Below are positions 1-8,391 of a stretch of 43,352 nucleotides of DNA, piece by piece. This stretch comes from Gemmatimonadota bacterium (lineage in GTDB: Bacteria; Gemmatimonadota; Gemmatimonadetes; Gemmatimonadales; Gemmatimonadaceae). The DNA lies in assembly GCA_028876525.1 (NCBI GenBank), contig JAGWRI010000049.1, positions 1 through 43,352 of the forward strand. Reading direction: 5' to 3'. Every line of letters starts with the position of its first letter. Within the stretch, counting starts at the first letter, position 1. The notes beneath the pieces were generated by a model. That model saw nothing but the letters and a program-made list of their open reading frames with translations. It ran no database searches and was not told the origin of the DNA. A program made the translations under genes and the position numbers.

Positions 1-147
1 GAACCGCACGGCGAAGGTGGAGGCATCGAACTTCGTGATCGGGGCCGCCCCGGACTGTCCCGCGAGCAGCCCACGCCACGTCGCCGCCACATCGTTCCCG
101 ACCGGCGTGAGCGCTCCGAGGCCGGTGACGACGACGCGACGCTTCAT
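1..147 (-). CDS. fabF: 3-oxoacyl-ACP synthase II (FabF), N-terminal fragment
   Basis: This is the first 49 codons of a condensing enzyme that runs off the left edge of the window. The translated start [18 protein letters not shown] is the hallmark N-terminus of FabF/KAS II, which elongates acyl-ACP with malonyl-ACP in the cytoplasm. The active-site Cys-His-His region lies outside the window. Its ATG shares one base with the acpP stop (TGATG), so the two are translationally coupled, as in the common acpP-fabF arrangement. The plus-strand ORF over this stretch is a shadow. The family call is firm; completeness of the gene cannot be judged. Confidence 0.93.
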   Translation of the reverse strand, partial: MKRRVVVTGLGALTPVGNDVAATWRGLLAGQSGAAPITKFDASTFAVRF

Positions 148-386
148 CAACCGCCGACCTTCTGGTTCAGGTAGGCTACCGCGTCGCCGACGGTGCGCAG
201 CTTCTCGGCGTCCTCGTCCGGGATGTCGATGTTGAACTCCTTCTCGAATTCCATGACGAGCTCGACGATGTCGAGGCTGTCGGCCCCGAGGTCCTCGATG
301 AAGCTCGCGTCGTCGGTCAGCTTCTCGCGCTCGACGCCCAGTTCCTTCTCGATGATGTCCCGGACCTTCTGTGCGTTGTCCGCCAT
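147..386 (-). CDS. acpP: Acyl carrier protein
   Basis: A 79-residue acidic protein of normal ACP length. The motif [12 protein letters not shown] carries the serine (S37) that is modified with 4'-phosphopantetheine. ACP shuttles acyl chains among FabD, FabH, FabG and FabF, all encoded around it, and supplies acyl-ACP to PlsX. A GGAGAG ribosome binding site lies about 10 nt before the ATG. Unlike most junctions here there is a 67-nt gap upstream, holding a sigma70-like promoter, so acpP probably has its own transcription start that raises its level above the rest of the operon. It overlaps fabF by one base. Confidence 0.98.
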   Translation of the reverse strand: MADNAQKVRDIIEKELGVEREKLTDDASFIEDLGADSLDIVELVMEFEKEFNIDIPDEDAEKLRTVGDAVAYLNQKVGG

Positions 387-423
387 GGGATACGGCTCTC
401 CGTGAGTAAGGGGTAAGCTCTAT

Positions 424-453
424 AATCTACAGGCGCAGACGGCCACGTGTCAG
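424..453 (-). promoter_or_regulatory. Predicted sigma70-type promoter of acpP-fabF
   Basis: On the minus strand CTGACA (5/6 match to TTGACA), an 18-nt spacer and TAGATT (4/6 match to TATAAT) sit in the fabG-acpP gap, directly after the fabG stop codon. The predicted start would leave a leader of about 30 nt containing the GGAGAG ribosome binding site. This is pattern matching only, but an internal promoter before acpP makes sense because ACP is needed in large amounts. Confidence 0.5.
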
Positions 454-1191
454 TCACATCACCATGCCGCCGTCCACCACGAAGACCTGCCCCGTGATGT
501 ACGCGGCGTGGTCCGACGCCAGGAACGCGACCAGCCCCGCGATGTCCCCGGGGGTGCCCAGCCGCTCCAGCGGGATCTGCTGCGACAGCGCGGCCCGCGC
601 TTCGGGGGCCATCGCCGCCGTCATGTCGGTCTCGATGAACCCGGGGGCCACGACGTTCGCCAGCACGTTGCGGGAGGCCAGCTCCTTGGCCACCGACTTG
701 GTGAGCCCGATCAGCCCGGCCTTGCTCGCCGCGTAGTTGGCCTGCCCCTTGTTCCCGACCAGCCCGACCACGCTGGCGATGTTGATGATCCGCCCCCAGC
801 GCCGCTTCATCATGCCCCGGGCGGCGGCCCGGATGCTGGCGAATGCCCCGCGGAGGTTGGCGTCCAGCACGGCGTCCCAATCGTCGTCCTTGAGCCGGAA
901 CAGCACGTTGTCGCGGGTGATCCCGGCGTTGTTGACCAGGATGTCGAGCCCGCCGAACGCCCGCTCCGCCGACTCGACGAGCGCCGTCACCGAACCGGTG
1001 TCGGCGACGTCGCACGCGAAGCCCACGGCGTGCGGCGAGATCGCCGCCGCGGCCTCGGCGGCGCGCCCCGCGTCGCGCCCCACGACGCCCACTCGCGCCC
1101 CGCACCCGGCCAGCGCCTCGGCAATCGCCCGGCCGATGCCGCGAGTGCTCCCGGTGACGAGGGCCGACTTGCCCGTGAGATCGACGTTCAT
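454..1191 (-). CDS. fabG: 3-oxoacyl-ACP reductase (FabG)
   Basis: A 245-residue short-chain dehydrogenase that reduces 3-ketoacyl-ACP with NADPH in fatty acid elongation. It shows the cofactor motif TGSTRGIG (residues 13-20), NNAG (87-90), the catalytic Ser140 and the YAASK motif (Tyr153, Lys157). It ends in VVDGGMVM, typical of FabG. The ORF track extends 57 codons too far upstream; the start MNVDLTGKSALVTG at 1191 is preferred because it matches the family and forms an ATGA overlap with the fabD stop. Position between fabD and acpP supports FabG rather than a generic SDR. Confidence 0.97.
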   Translation of the reverse strand: MNVDLTGKSALVTGSTRGIGRAIAEALAGCGARVGVVGRDAGRAAEAAAAISPHAVGFACDVADTGSVTALVESAERAFGGLDILVNNAGITRDNVLFRLKDDDWDAVLDANLRGAFASIRAAARGMMKRRWGRIINIASVVGLVGNKGQANYAASKAGLIGLTKSVAKELASRNVLANVVAPGFIETDMTAAMAPEARAALSQQIPLERLGTPGDIAGLVAFLASDHAAYITGQVFVVDGGMVM

Positions 1192-2129
1192 GCGACGGCC
1201 AGTCCGAGGAGGGTGTCCACGTCCCCCGGAGTGCCGCACGTCATCGTGCGCAGCTGGGGGGCGATCTTCTTGAGCAATCCGACCAGCACCGACCCGGGTC
1301 CCATTTCCACGAAAGTCGCCTGTGGGTGGGCCGCGGCCATGGCCACTACCTCGTCGGTCCAACGCACCGGGCTGGTGAGCTGTTTGAGCAGCAGCTCGCG
1401 CGCCCGGCCGGCGGACACGCCGGCATCGGCGGTGACGTTCGAGTAGATGGGAAACTGTGCTTCCGTAAACTCTGCCTTGTCAAGCGCTTCGGACAGCCCA
1501 TCTACAGCGGTTTCCATGAGCGGGGAGTGGAACGCCCCGCTCACGTTGAGCCTGATGGCGCGCTTGGCCCCGAGCTCTCTGGCCAACAGCATGGCGCGTT
1601 CGACCCCGGCCTCCTCGCCGCTGATCACGACCTGGCCGGGGGAGTTGTAGTTGGCCGGGACGACGAGAGCGGCCTCGGCGGTGGCCCGCTCGCAGATGGC
1701 GGCGATGGGCTCCAGGGTGTCGCCGAGGATGGCGGCCATGGCTCCCGGGCGGCGGACCCCGCTCTCGAACATGAGCTGGCCGCGGCGGCGGACGAGGCGC
1801 GCGGCGGCGGCGAGGCCGAGGGCGCCGGCCGCGTGATAGGCCGTGAACTCGCCCAGCGAATGGCCGGCGGCGGCGCGGACCTTCCCCGCGAGGGCGTCGC
1901 GCACGACGGCCCAGACGGCGGCGCCGTGGGCGAGTAGCGCGGGCTGCGCGTTGTGGGTGAGCGTGAGCTCCTCGGCCGGCCCCTCGAAGCAGAGGGCACC
2001 GAGGGGCGCGGCGAGGGCGTCGTCCACGGCGGCGAAGACCTCGCGGGCGGCCGGATGCGCCGCGGCCAGGGCCTTCCCCATGCCGGGCGCCTGCGATCCC
2101 TGCCCCGGGAAGACGAGCACGAATTCCAT
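1188..2129 (-). CDS. fabD: Malonyl-CoA:ACP transacylase (FabD)
   Basis: A 313-residue acyltransferase that moves malonyl groups from CoA to ACP, providing the extender for FabH and FabF. The N-terminus FVFPGQGSQ-like motif (here VLVFPGQGSQAPGMG) and the nucleophile motif GHSLGEF (Ser91) are present, with the catalytic His201 in GAFHSPLM. The Q of NSPGQVVISG is also conserved. The annotated ORF of 589 residues is an artefact of an open upstream frame; ATG at 2129 gives the normal FabD length. It follows fabH after 2 nt and overlaps fabG by 4 nt (ATGA). Confidence 0.97.
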   Translation of the reverse strand: MEFVLVFPGQGSQAPGMGKALAAAHPAAREVFAAVDDALAAPLGALCFEGPAEELTLTHNAQPALLAHGAAVWAVVRDALAGKVRAAAGHSLGEFTAYHAAGALGLAAAARLVRRRGQLMFESGVRRPGAMAAILGDTLEPIAAICERATAEAALVVPANYNSPGQVVISGEEAGVERAMLLARELGAKRAIRLNVSGAFHSPLMETAVDGLSEALDKAEFTEAQFPIYSNVTADAGVSAGRARELLLKQLTSPVRWTDEVVAMAAAHPQATFVEMGPGSVLVGLLKKIAPQLRTMTCGTPGDVDTLLGLAVA

Positions 2130-2131
2130 GG

Positions 2132-3121
2132 TCAGAACCGGACGACCATCGAACCCCAGGTGAACCCCGCGCCGAAGCCGACGAGGAGCACCGTCGAGCC
2201 CTCCTGCACGCGGCCGGTCTCGATCGCCTCGTCGAGGGCGATCGGAATGGACGCCGAGGAGGTGTTCCCGTAGCGGTCCACGTTCACGTAGACCTTGTCC
2301 ATCGGCATGTTGGCGTGCTTGGCCGTGGCCTCGATGATGCGGACGTTCGCCTGGTGGGGGATGAGCAGGTCGATGTCGGCGCTGGTGAGCTTGGCGGCGT
2401 CGAGGGCGCGGTCGCAGGCCTCGGCCATGGAGCGCACGGCGTGCTTGAACACCTCGCGGCCGGCCATCTTCACGTAGAAGCTGCGGTCGTTGAGCACCTG
2501 CTCGTCGAACGGGTGGGCAGCGCCGCCGGCGGGACGGTAGAGGAGGTTGGCCAGCGCGCCGTCGCTGCGGATGAACGAGCCGAGGATGCCGCGGCCCTGC
2601 TTGGCGGGGCGTACGATCGCCGCCCCCGCCCCGTCGCCGAACAGGACGCAGGTGGCGCGGTCGGTCCAGTCGATGATCGAACTCATGCGCTCGGCGCCCA
2701 CCACGAGGACCGTTTCGGCGGAGCCGGCGGCGATCATCGCCTCGGCCACCGAGGTGCCGTAGATGAACCCGGCGCAGGCGGCGCTGATGTCGAACGCCGC
2801 GGCGCGGGTGGCGCCGAGCTCGGCCTGGAGATCGACGGCGGTGGACGGGAGGAGGCGATCGGTGGTGGCGGTGCTGAGGACGATCATGTCGAGGTCGCCG
2901 GCATGCACGCCGGCCCGCTCCATGGCCTGTCGCGCGGCGGCGGCGGCCATGGTGCACGTCGTCTCACCGGGAGCGGCGATGTGGCGTTCGCGGATCCCGG
3001 TGCGCTCCACGATCCACTCGTCCGAGGTCTCGATGCCGATGGACGCGAAATCGTGGTTGGTCATGACGCGCTCGGGGATGCCGCGCCCGGTGGCCGCGAA
3101 CTGCGCGATGGGGCGCTTCAT
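2132..3121 (-). CDS. fabH: 3-oxoacyl-ACP synthase III (FabH)
   Basis: A 329-residue condensing enzyme that starts fatty acid synthesis by joining an acyl-CoA primer to malonyl-ACP. The Cys-His-Asn triad is visible: C116 in ISAACAGFIYG, H256 in LIPHQANVRI and N286 in DRYGNTSSAS. The motif TSDEWIVERTGIRERH near residues 32-47 is characteristic. The start at 3121 was chosen because the first residues fit the family and the ATG overlaps the plsX stop by four bases (ATGA). The primer (acetyl or branched acyl) cannot be told from sequence. Confidence 0.97.
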   Translation of the reverse strand: MKRPIAQFAATGRGIPERVMTNHDFASIGIETSDEWIVERTGIRERHIAAPGETTCTMAAAAARQAMERAGVHAGDLDMIVLSTATTDRLLPSTAVDLQAELGATRAAAFDISAACAGFIYGTSVAEAMIAAGSAETVLVVGAERMSSIIDWTDRATCVLFGDGAGAAIVRPAKQGRGILGSFIRSDGALANLLYRPAGGAAHPFDEQVLNDRSFYVKMAGREVFKHAVRSMAEACDRALDAAKLTSADIDLLIPHQANVRIIEATAKHANMPMDKVYVNVDRYGNTSSASIPIALDEAIETGRVQEGSTVLLVGFGAGFTWGSMVVRF

Positions 3122-4140
3122 GCCGCGGCCCCGCTCTGCGGGGCGGCGAGCCGCTTGCCGATGTGCTCGTCGAGGCGGCTGTCCACGGCCTGCACGGCGA
3201 CCTTGAGCGCGCTCTTGATGGCGCGCGGAGACGAGCGGCCGTGGCAGATGATGCTGATGCCGCGGACGCCGAGCAGCGGGGCGCCGCCGTATTCGGAGTA
3301 GTCGAGGTCGCGCAGGGCGCGCATGATGCGATCCTGTTCGAAGCCGGCCTTGACGAGCAGCCCGACCATGAGCGGGGCGACGGCTTCGTAGAACTTGAGG
3401 ATGACGTTGCCGACGAAGCCGTCGCAGACGACGACGTCGAGGGCCGCCTGGTGGCTGCGGCCCGCGGGGAGGTCTCGTCCTTCGACGTTGCCGACGAAGT
3501 TGAGTCCCGATTGGGCGAGGAGGGCGTGGGCTTCCTTGGAGACGGTGTCGCCCTTCTCGGGCTCCTCTCCGATGTTGAGGAGGCCGACGGCGGGGGTCTC
3601 GCGGCCGAGGACGTCGTGGGCGTAGACCGCGCCGAGGCGCGCGAACTGCACGAGCTCGGCGGCGGCGCAATCGACGTTGGCGCCCGAGTCGAGCACGACG
3701 ACGGGGCGCTCGGCGGTGGGGAAGATGGTGGCGATGGCCGGGCGCTTGAGCCCCTCGTGGAGCTTGAGGAGCACCATCGAAGCGGCCATCTGGGCGCCGG
3801 TGTTGCCGGCGGAGACGAAGGCGTCGCACTGCCCTTCGGCGTGGAGGCGGAGCCCGACCATCATGGAGCTGTTGGGCTTGCTCCGGATGGCGGCGCTGGG
3901 CTTTTCGGCCATCGCGATGACGTCGGGCGCGTCCACGACGTGGAGCCGCGGGCGATGCGGGGCGAGCGCGGCCAGCTCGCCGGCGAGGAGCGCGTCGAGG
4001 GTGGCCTCGATGCGCTCGGCCTGGCCGACGAGGAGGATGGAGTGGGACGGATCGAGCTCAGCGGCGGCCAGCAGCGCGCCTGCGACGGTCGCCTGCGGAG
4101 CGTGGTCGCCTCCCATGGCGTCCAACGCGATCCGCGCCAA
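3118..4140 (-). CDS. plsX: Phosphate acyltransferase PlsX
   Basis: A 340-residue cytoplasmic peripheral-membrane enzyme that converts acyl-ACP to acyl-phosphate, the donor for PlsY in phospholipid synthesis. The N-terminus ARIALDAMGGDHAP is diagnostic, and SAGNTGAQMA, DSGANVDC and VGNVEGRDL are further family motifs. The start codon is TTG at 4140, only 2 nt after the rpmF stop. No ATG or GTG fits, since the next ATG lies inside the conserved DAMGGD motif. The weak start placed right behind a ribosomal protein gene suggests re-initiation by terminating ribosomes. The order rpmF-plsX-fabH-fabD-fabG-acpP is the classical bacterial one. Confidence 0.96.
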   Translation of the reverse strand: MARIALDAMGGDHAPQATVAGALLAAAELDPSHSILLVGQAERIEATLDALLAGELAALAPHRPRLHVVDAPDVIAMAEKPSAAIRSKPNSSMMVGLRLHAEGQCDAFVSAGNTGAQMAASMVLLKLHEGLKRPAIATIFPTAERPVVVLDSGANVDCAAAELVQFARLGAVYAHDVLGRETPAVGLLNIGEEPEKGDTVSKEAHALLAQSGLNFVGNVEGRDLPAGRSHQAALDVVVCDGFVGNVILKFYEAVAPLMVGLLVKAGFEQDRIMRALRDLDYSEYGGAPLLGVRGISIICHGRSSPRAIKSALKVAVQAVDSRLDEHIGKRLAAPQSGAAA

Positions 4141-4142
4141 GG

Positions 4143-4325
4143 TCAGGCTTCCCTGGCGGCGACTCGGGGCTTACCGGCGTAGTACCCGCACTCGGGACAG
4201 ACGCGATGCGGGCGCTTCATTGCCTGACACCGGGGGCACTTCTGGAGCGCGATCGGGGCGGCCTTCTTGTGCGTGTTGCGGGCGCGCTTCTTTCGCTTGG
4301 AGGTCCTGCGCTTCGGAACGGCCAT
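4143..4325 (-). CDS. rpmF: 50S ribosomal protein bL32
   Basis: A 60-residue, very basic protein of the large ribosomal subunit. The N-terminus MAVPKRRTSKRKKRARNTHK is typical of L32, and the CPRC...CPEC pairs form the zinc-binding, C-plus form of the protein. The last residues after CPECGYYAGKP are unremarkable. It lies 34 nt downstream of the DUF177/YceD gene, its usual partner, and 2 nt upstream of plsX, so ribosome and lipid genes share one transcript. Confidence 0.97.
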   Translation of the reverse strand: MAVPKRRTSKRKKRARNTHKKAAPIALQKCPRCQAMKRPHRVCPECGYYAGKPRVAAREA

Positions 4326-4359
4326 GGGTCGATCGGGTCGTGAGAGAGTCGAGGGGAGG

Positions 4360-4881
4360 TTACGACTCCACGGCCGGGGAGCCGAGCTTGCGCAGGGCGT
4401 CCCAGCGGGAGTCGCGGGTGGTCGGGCAGCCGCACGGGCCGGCGTTGAGGTCGGCGCCGCAGGTGGGACAGAGTCCCTTGCAGTCCTCCCTGCAGAGCGC
4501 GAAGGCCGGAGCGTTGAGCAGCCAGAGTTCGCGGACCGCGGGCCGGAGGTCGAGTTCCCTGGCTCGCGGGTCGAACCGGTACACGTCGGGGTCGTCGGCG
4601 TCTTCGGCGCCCAGGGCGGCGAAGATGATGTGCGCGTCGTCCTCCACGTGCACCGACGTTTCGGTCAAACAGCGGCGGCAGGGGAGCACCGCGGAACCCG
4701 CGATGTGCCCGTGCCAGTAGAAGCGATCGGCGCCGGCGGCGGACAGCCGGCCCGACGCGCGGATGGGGCCCGATGGCACCGCGTCCCCCGTCTGCCACAC
4801 CCCGTCGTCGGGGCGCAATTCGCCGTCGACGACGATGGCGGCGGACTCAAGTTCGCGGATGTCAAAGGACAGCATAGCCAT
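4360..4881 (-). CDS. yceD: YceD/DUF177 family protein
   Basis: A protein of 173 residues from the first ATG, or 171 from the second at 4875. It belongs to the DUF177 family (YceD), which is nearly always encoded just before rpmF and is linked to 23S rRNA or ribosome assembly. The central C-x2-C pair (PCRRCLTE) and the C-terminal cluster C-x3-C-x3-C-x2-C (CREDCKGLCPTC) followed by GCPTTRDSRWDALRKL are family marks and look metal-binding. The start MLSFDIRELE (4875) fits better: a promoter -10 lies 8 nt before it and only 2 nt before the first ATG. Molecular function is not well established for the family. Confidence 0.88.
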   Translation of the reverse strand: MAMLSFDIRELESAAIVVDGELRPDDGVWQTGDAVPSGPIRASGRLSAAGADRFYWHGHIAGSAVLPCRRCLTETSVHVEDDAHIIFAALGAEDADDPDVYRFDPRARELDLRPAVRELWLLNAPAFALCREDCKGLCPTCGADLNAGPCGCPTTRDSRWDALRKLGSPAVES

Positions 4882-4883
4882 GA

Positions 4884-4912
4884 AAACTATTCAGCTCGGA
4901 GCCGCCCCACAA
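4884..4912 (-). promoter_or_regulatory. Possible promoter of yceD-rpmF-plsX-fab, predicted leaderless
   Basis: On the minus strand TTGTGG, a 17-nt spacer and TAGTTT lie in the 69-nt ndk-yceD gap. The -10 hexamer ends 8 nt before the second in-frame ATG (4875), the spacing expected when transcription starts at the A of the start codon. The -35 match is weak, so confidence rests mainly on the TANNNT hexamer, its position and the absence of any ribosome binding site. Confidence 0.35.
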
Positions 4913-4950
4913 GTCACAGGACTTGAAGAACTTACGGCGCCGTACCGGCC

Positions 4951-5379
4951 TCAGCGCGCCCCGATCACCTCCGCCTCGCCGAAGAAGAAGCGGGCTTCGC
5001 GAACGGCGTTGTCGTCGCTGTCGGAGGCATGGATCGCGTTCCGCTCCTTCGACTCGGCGTAGAGCTTGCGGACCGTGCCCGCTTCCGCCTCGGCCGGATC
5101 GGTGGCGCCGATGGCCTTCCGCAGCGCGGCCACCGCGCCCTCCTTCTCGAGAATCATCGGCATGCAGGGGCCCGACGTCATGAACGTGACGAGCGACTGG
5201 TAGAACGGGCGCTCGCGGTGCACGGCGTAGAACTCGCCGGCCTGGGCCGCGGTGAGGTGCATGACGCGCGCCGCGCGCACGACGAAGCCCTGGGCCTCGA
5301 GGTGGGCGACGATCTTGCCCGCCTTGCCGGCGCCGAAGGCGTCGGGCTTGATGATGGTCAGCGTCTGGGTTCCGGCCAT
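4951..5379 (-). CDS. ndk: Nucleoside diphosphate kinase
   Basis: A 142-residue enzyme that moves the gamma phosphate of ATP to other NDPs through a phospho-histidine. Lys11 in TIIKPDAF and the active-site His117 in NAIHASDSDDNA are present, and length is normal for bacterial Ndk. It lies 47 nt after sucD, with no clear terminator or promoter between them. This linkage is functionally sensible because succinyl-CoA synthetase makes NTP and Ndk equilibrates the NTP pool. It is followed by a 69-nt gap that starts the yceD-fab cluster. Confidence 0.97.
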   Translation of the reverse strand: MAGTQTLTIIKPDAFGAGKAGKIVAHLEAQGFVVRAARVMHLTAAQAGEFYAVHRERPFYQSLVTFMTSGPCMPMILEKEGAVAALRKAIGATDPAEAEAGTVRKLYAESKERNAIHASDSDDNAVREARFFFGEAEVIGAR

Positions 5380-5426
5380 TGGTGGGTGCTGGTGCGTGGT
5401 GAAGGAAGTTCGATGCGGGAGCGCGC

Positions 5427-6295
<869 letters not shown>

Positions 6296-6299
<4 letters not shown>

Positions 6300-7441
6300 G
6301 CGGCCTTCCCTCCCTTGGCGAGGGCCACGGCCTGCTTGACGGCCTCGTCCATGTCGGCGGACGCCGAGAATCCGTTCTCCTTGAGAATCTTCACCGCGAT
6401 GTCCTCATTGGTGCCGGTCAGGCGGATCACGATGGGCACCTTGAGCGGATTGGCTCTGGTGGCGGTCACGATGCCGTTGGCCACGTCGTCGGTGCGGGTG
6501 ATGCCGCCGAAGATGTTGAACAGGATGGCCTTCACGTTCTGGTCGGCGGTGATGATGCGGAGCGCGGCCACGACCTTGTCGGGATTGGACGACCCGCCGA
6601 TGTCGAGGAAGTTGGCCGGGTCGCCGCCGTAGTACTTCACGAGGTCCATGGTGGCCATGGCGAGGCCGGCGCCGTTGACCACGCAGCCCACGTTGCCGTC
6701 GAGCTTGATGAAGGTGAGGCTGGCGTTGCGGGCCTCGACTTCGCTGGGCGCCTCGGCCGACTCGTCGCGCAGCGCGGCGATGGCGGGGCGGCGGTCGAGC
6801 TCGTTGTCGTCGATCACCATCTTCGCGTCGAGGGCCACGACCTCGCCCTTCGGCGTGACGACGAGCGGGTTGATCTCGGCCAGCGAGGCGCCGCTGGCCA
6901 TGAACGCGGCGTACAGCTTCTGCATGATGGACGCCGCGGCGCGCGCCTGCTTGAGATCCGCATACAGGAAGAAGCCCAGCTCCATCGCCTGATAGGTCTG
7001 GAGACCGTAGCGCGTGTCGACGCGCAGGCGTCTGATCTTCTCCGGCGTCTTGGCGGCGACCTCCTCGATGTCGATGCCGCCCGCGGGACTCACCATGAAC
7101 ACCGGCGCCTTGGAGGCGCGGTCGAGGATCACGCCGACGTACGCCTCGCTGGCGATCTCCTCGGCGGGGGTGACGAGCACCCTGAGGACCGTGAGGCCCT
7201 TGATCTGCATGCCGAGGATCTTCCCGGCGATGTCCCTCGCCTCGGCGGGCGTCCTGGCCAGCTTCACGCCGCCGGCCTTGCCGCGCCCGCCGGCGTGGAC
7301 CTGCGCCTTCACGACCACGGTGGTGCCGAACTTCTTCGCAATGGCTTCGGCCTGCTCGGGGGTCGTGGCCACCTCCCCCGGGGGGATCGGCACGCCCTGG
7401 GCGCGCAGGATCTCCTTGGCCTGATATTCGTGGATGTTCAC
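6296..7441 (-). CDS. sucC: Succinyl-CoA synthetase, beta subunit
   Basis: A 381-residue subunit with an N-terminal ATP-grasp domain and C-terminal ligase domain; it binds nucleotide and succinate. The start [17 protein letters not shown] and the motifs [26 protein letters not shown] and NIFGGITR are typical. The start codon is GTG at 7441, inside the stop of the preceding carbamate kinase gene (GTGA). The long ORF in the track (6296-8710) is simply open frame upstream. Nucleotide preference (ATP or GTP) cannot be read from the sequence with confidence. Confidence 0.97.
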
Positions 7442-8391
7442 GACTGCTCCGGTATGATGGTCGTTCCCGCGTCGCCGCGCACCGCGTCGCGTCCGCGGTC
7501 GAGCGCTGTGATGATCGCGCGGCCGCCGGTGCGGCGCACGAAGTCTACCGCGGCGCGGACTTTCGGCGCCATGCTGCCCTCGCCGAACGCCCCCGCCCCG
7601 TCCATCCGGGCCGCTTCCTCGGCCGTCAGCCGCCGCAGCGCGCGCTGCCGGGGCGTGCCCCAGTCGGCGTACACCGCGTCGACGTCGGTGAGAATCAGCA
7701 GCAGCTCGGCGCCGAGGTCTCGCGCGAGCACGGCCGCCGCCAGGTCCTTGTCGACCACGGCGTCGACCCCCTCCCAACCTAGCGACGGGTCGTCGTAAAT
7801 GGGCGCCCCGCCGCCGCCGCAGGCGATGACGATCGTCCCGGCGTCGAGCAGGCGACGCACCGCCCCCGCCTCGTGGACGGCGAGCGGCCGCGGGCTGCCG
7901 ACCACGCGCCGCAGGCGGCCGCGTCCGTCGGCCCGCACGGCGTAGCCCTCGGCTTCGACCTGCCGCGCGCGCTCGGGCGTGAGCGCGTGCCCGATGAACT
8001 TCGTGGGCACGGCAAGCGCCGGGTCGTCGCGGTCCACGTGCACCTGGGTGATCACGGTGACCACGTCGCGAGGGTGCCCGGCGCGGCGCAGGGCGTTGTC
8101 CAGCGACTGCTGGATCATGTACCCGATCCACCCGGCGGTCTCGGCGACCAGCACGCCCAGCGGGAGCGGGCTGGCGTCGCGGCGGGCGAGCTCGTTGCGC
8201 ACCAGCTCGTCGCCCACCTGGGGGCCGTTGCCGTGCACGATGCAGACGTTCCATCCGCCGAGCACGAGGTCCACGATCGGCGCCAGGCTCTCGCGCGTGT
8301 GGCGGAACTGGTCGTAGATCGTGGACGGCTCGCCCCCCGGGGCGAGCGCGTTGCCGCCAATGGCGACGATGGCGGTCGGGGCCCCGCTCAC
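7438..8391 (-). CDS. arcC: Carbamate kinase
   Basis: A 317-residue amino-acid-kinase-fold enzyme that interconverts carbamoyl phosphate plus ADP with carbamate plus ATP. It has the glycine-rich motif IVAIGGNAL, HGNGPQVGDE, ACGGGGAPI, LTDVDAVYADWGTP and GSMAPKVRAA, all typical of ArcC. The GTG start at 8391 overlaps the stop of the UPF0182 gene and its own stop overlaps the sucC GTG. No arginine deiminase, ornithine carbamoyltransferase or allantoin genes are near, so the pathway it serves is unclear. Both ATP recovery from carbamoyl phosphate and carbamoyl phosphate supply are possible. The symbol reflects family, not a proven arc pathway. Confidence 0.92.
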   Translation of the reverse strand: MSGAPTAIVAIGGNALAPGGEPSTIYDQFRHTRESLAPIVDLVLGGWNVCIVHGNGPQVGDELVRNELARRDASPLPLGVLVAETAGWIGYMIQQSLDNALRRAGHPRDVVTVITQVHVDRDDPALAVPTKFIGHALTPERARQVEAEGYAVRADGRGRLRRVVGSPRPLAVHEAGAVRRLLDAGTIVIACGGGGAPIYDDPSLGWEGVDAVVDKDLAAAVLARDLGAELLLILTDVDAVYADWGTPRQRALRRLTAEEAARMDGAGAFGEGSMAPKVRAAVDFVRRTGGRAIITALDRGRDAVRGDAGTTIIPEQS

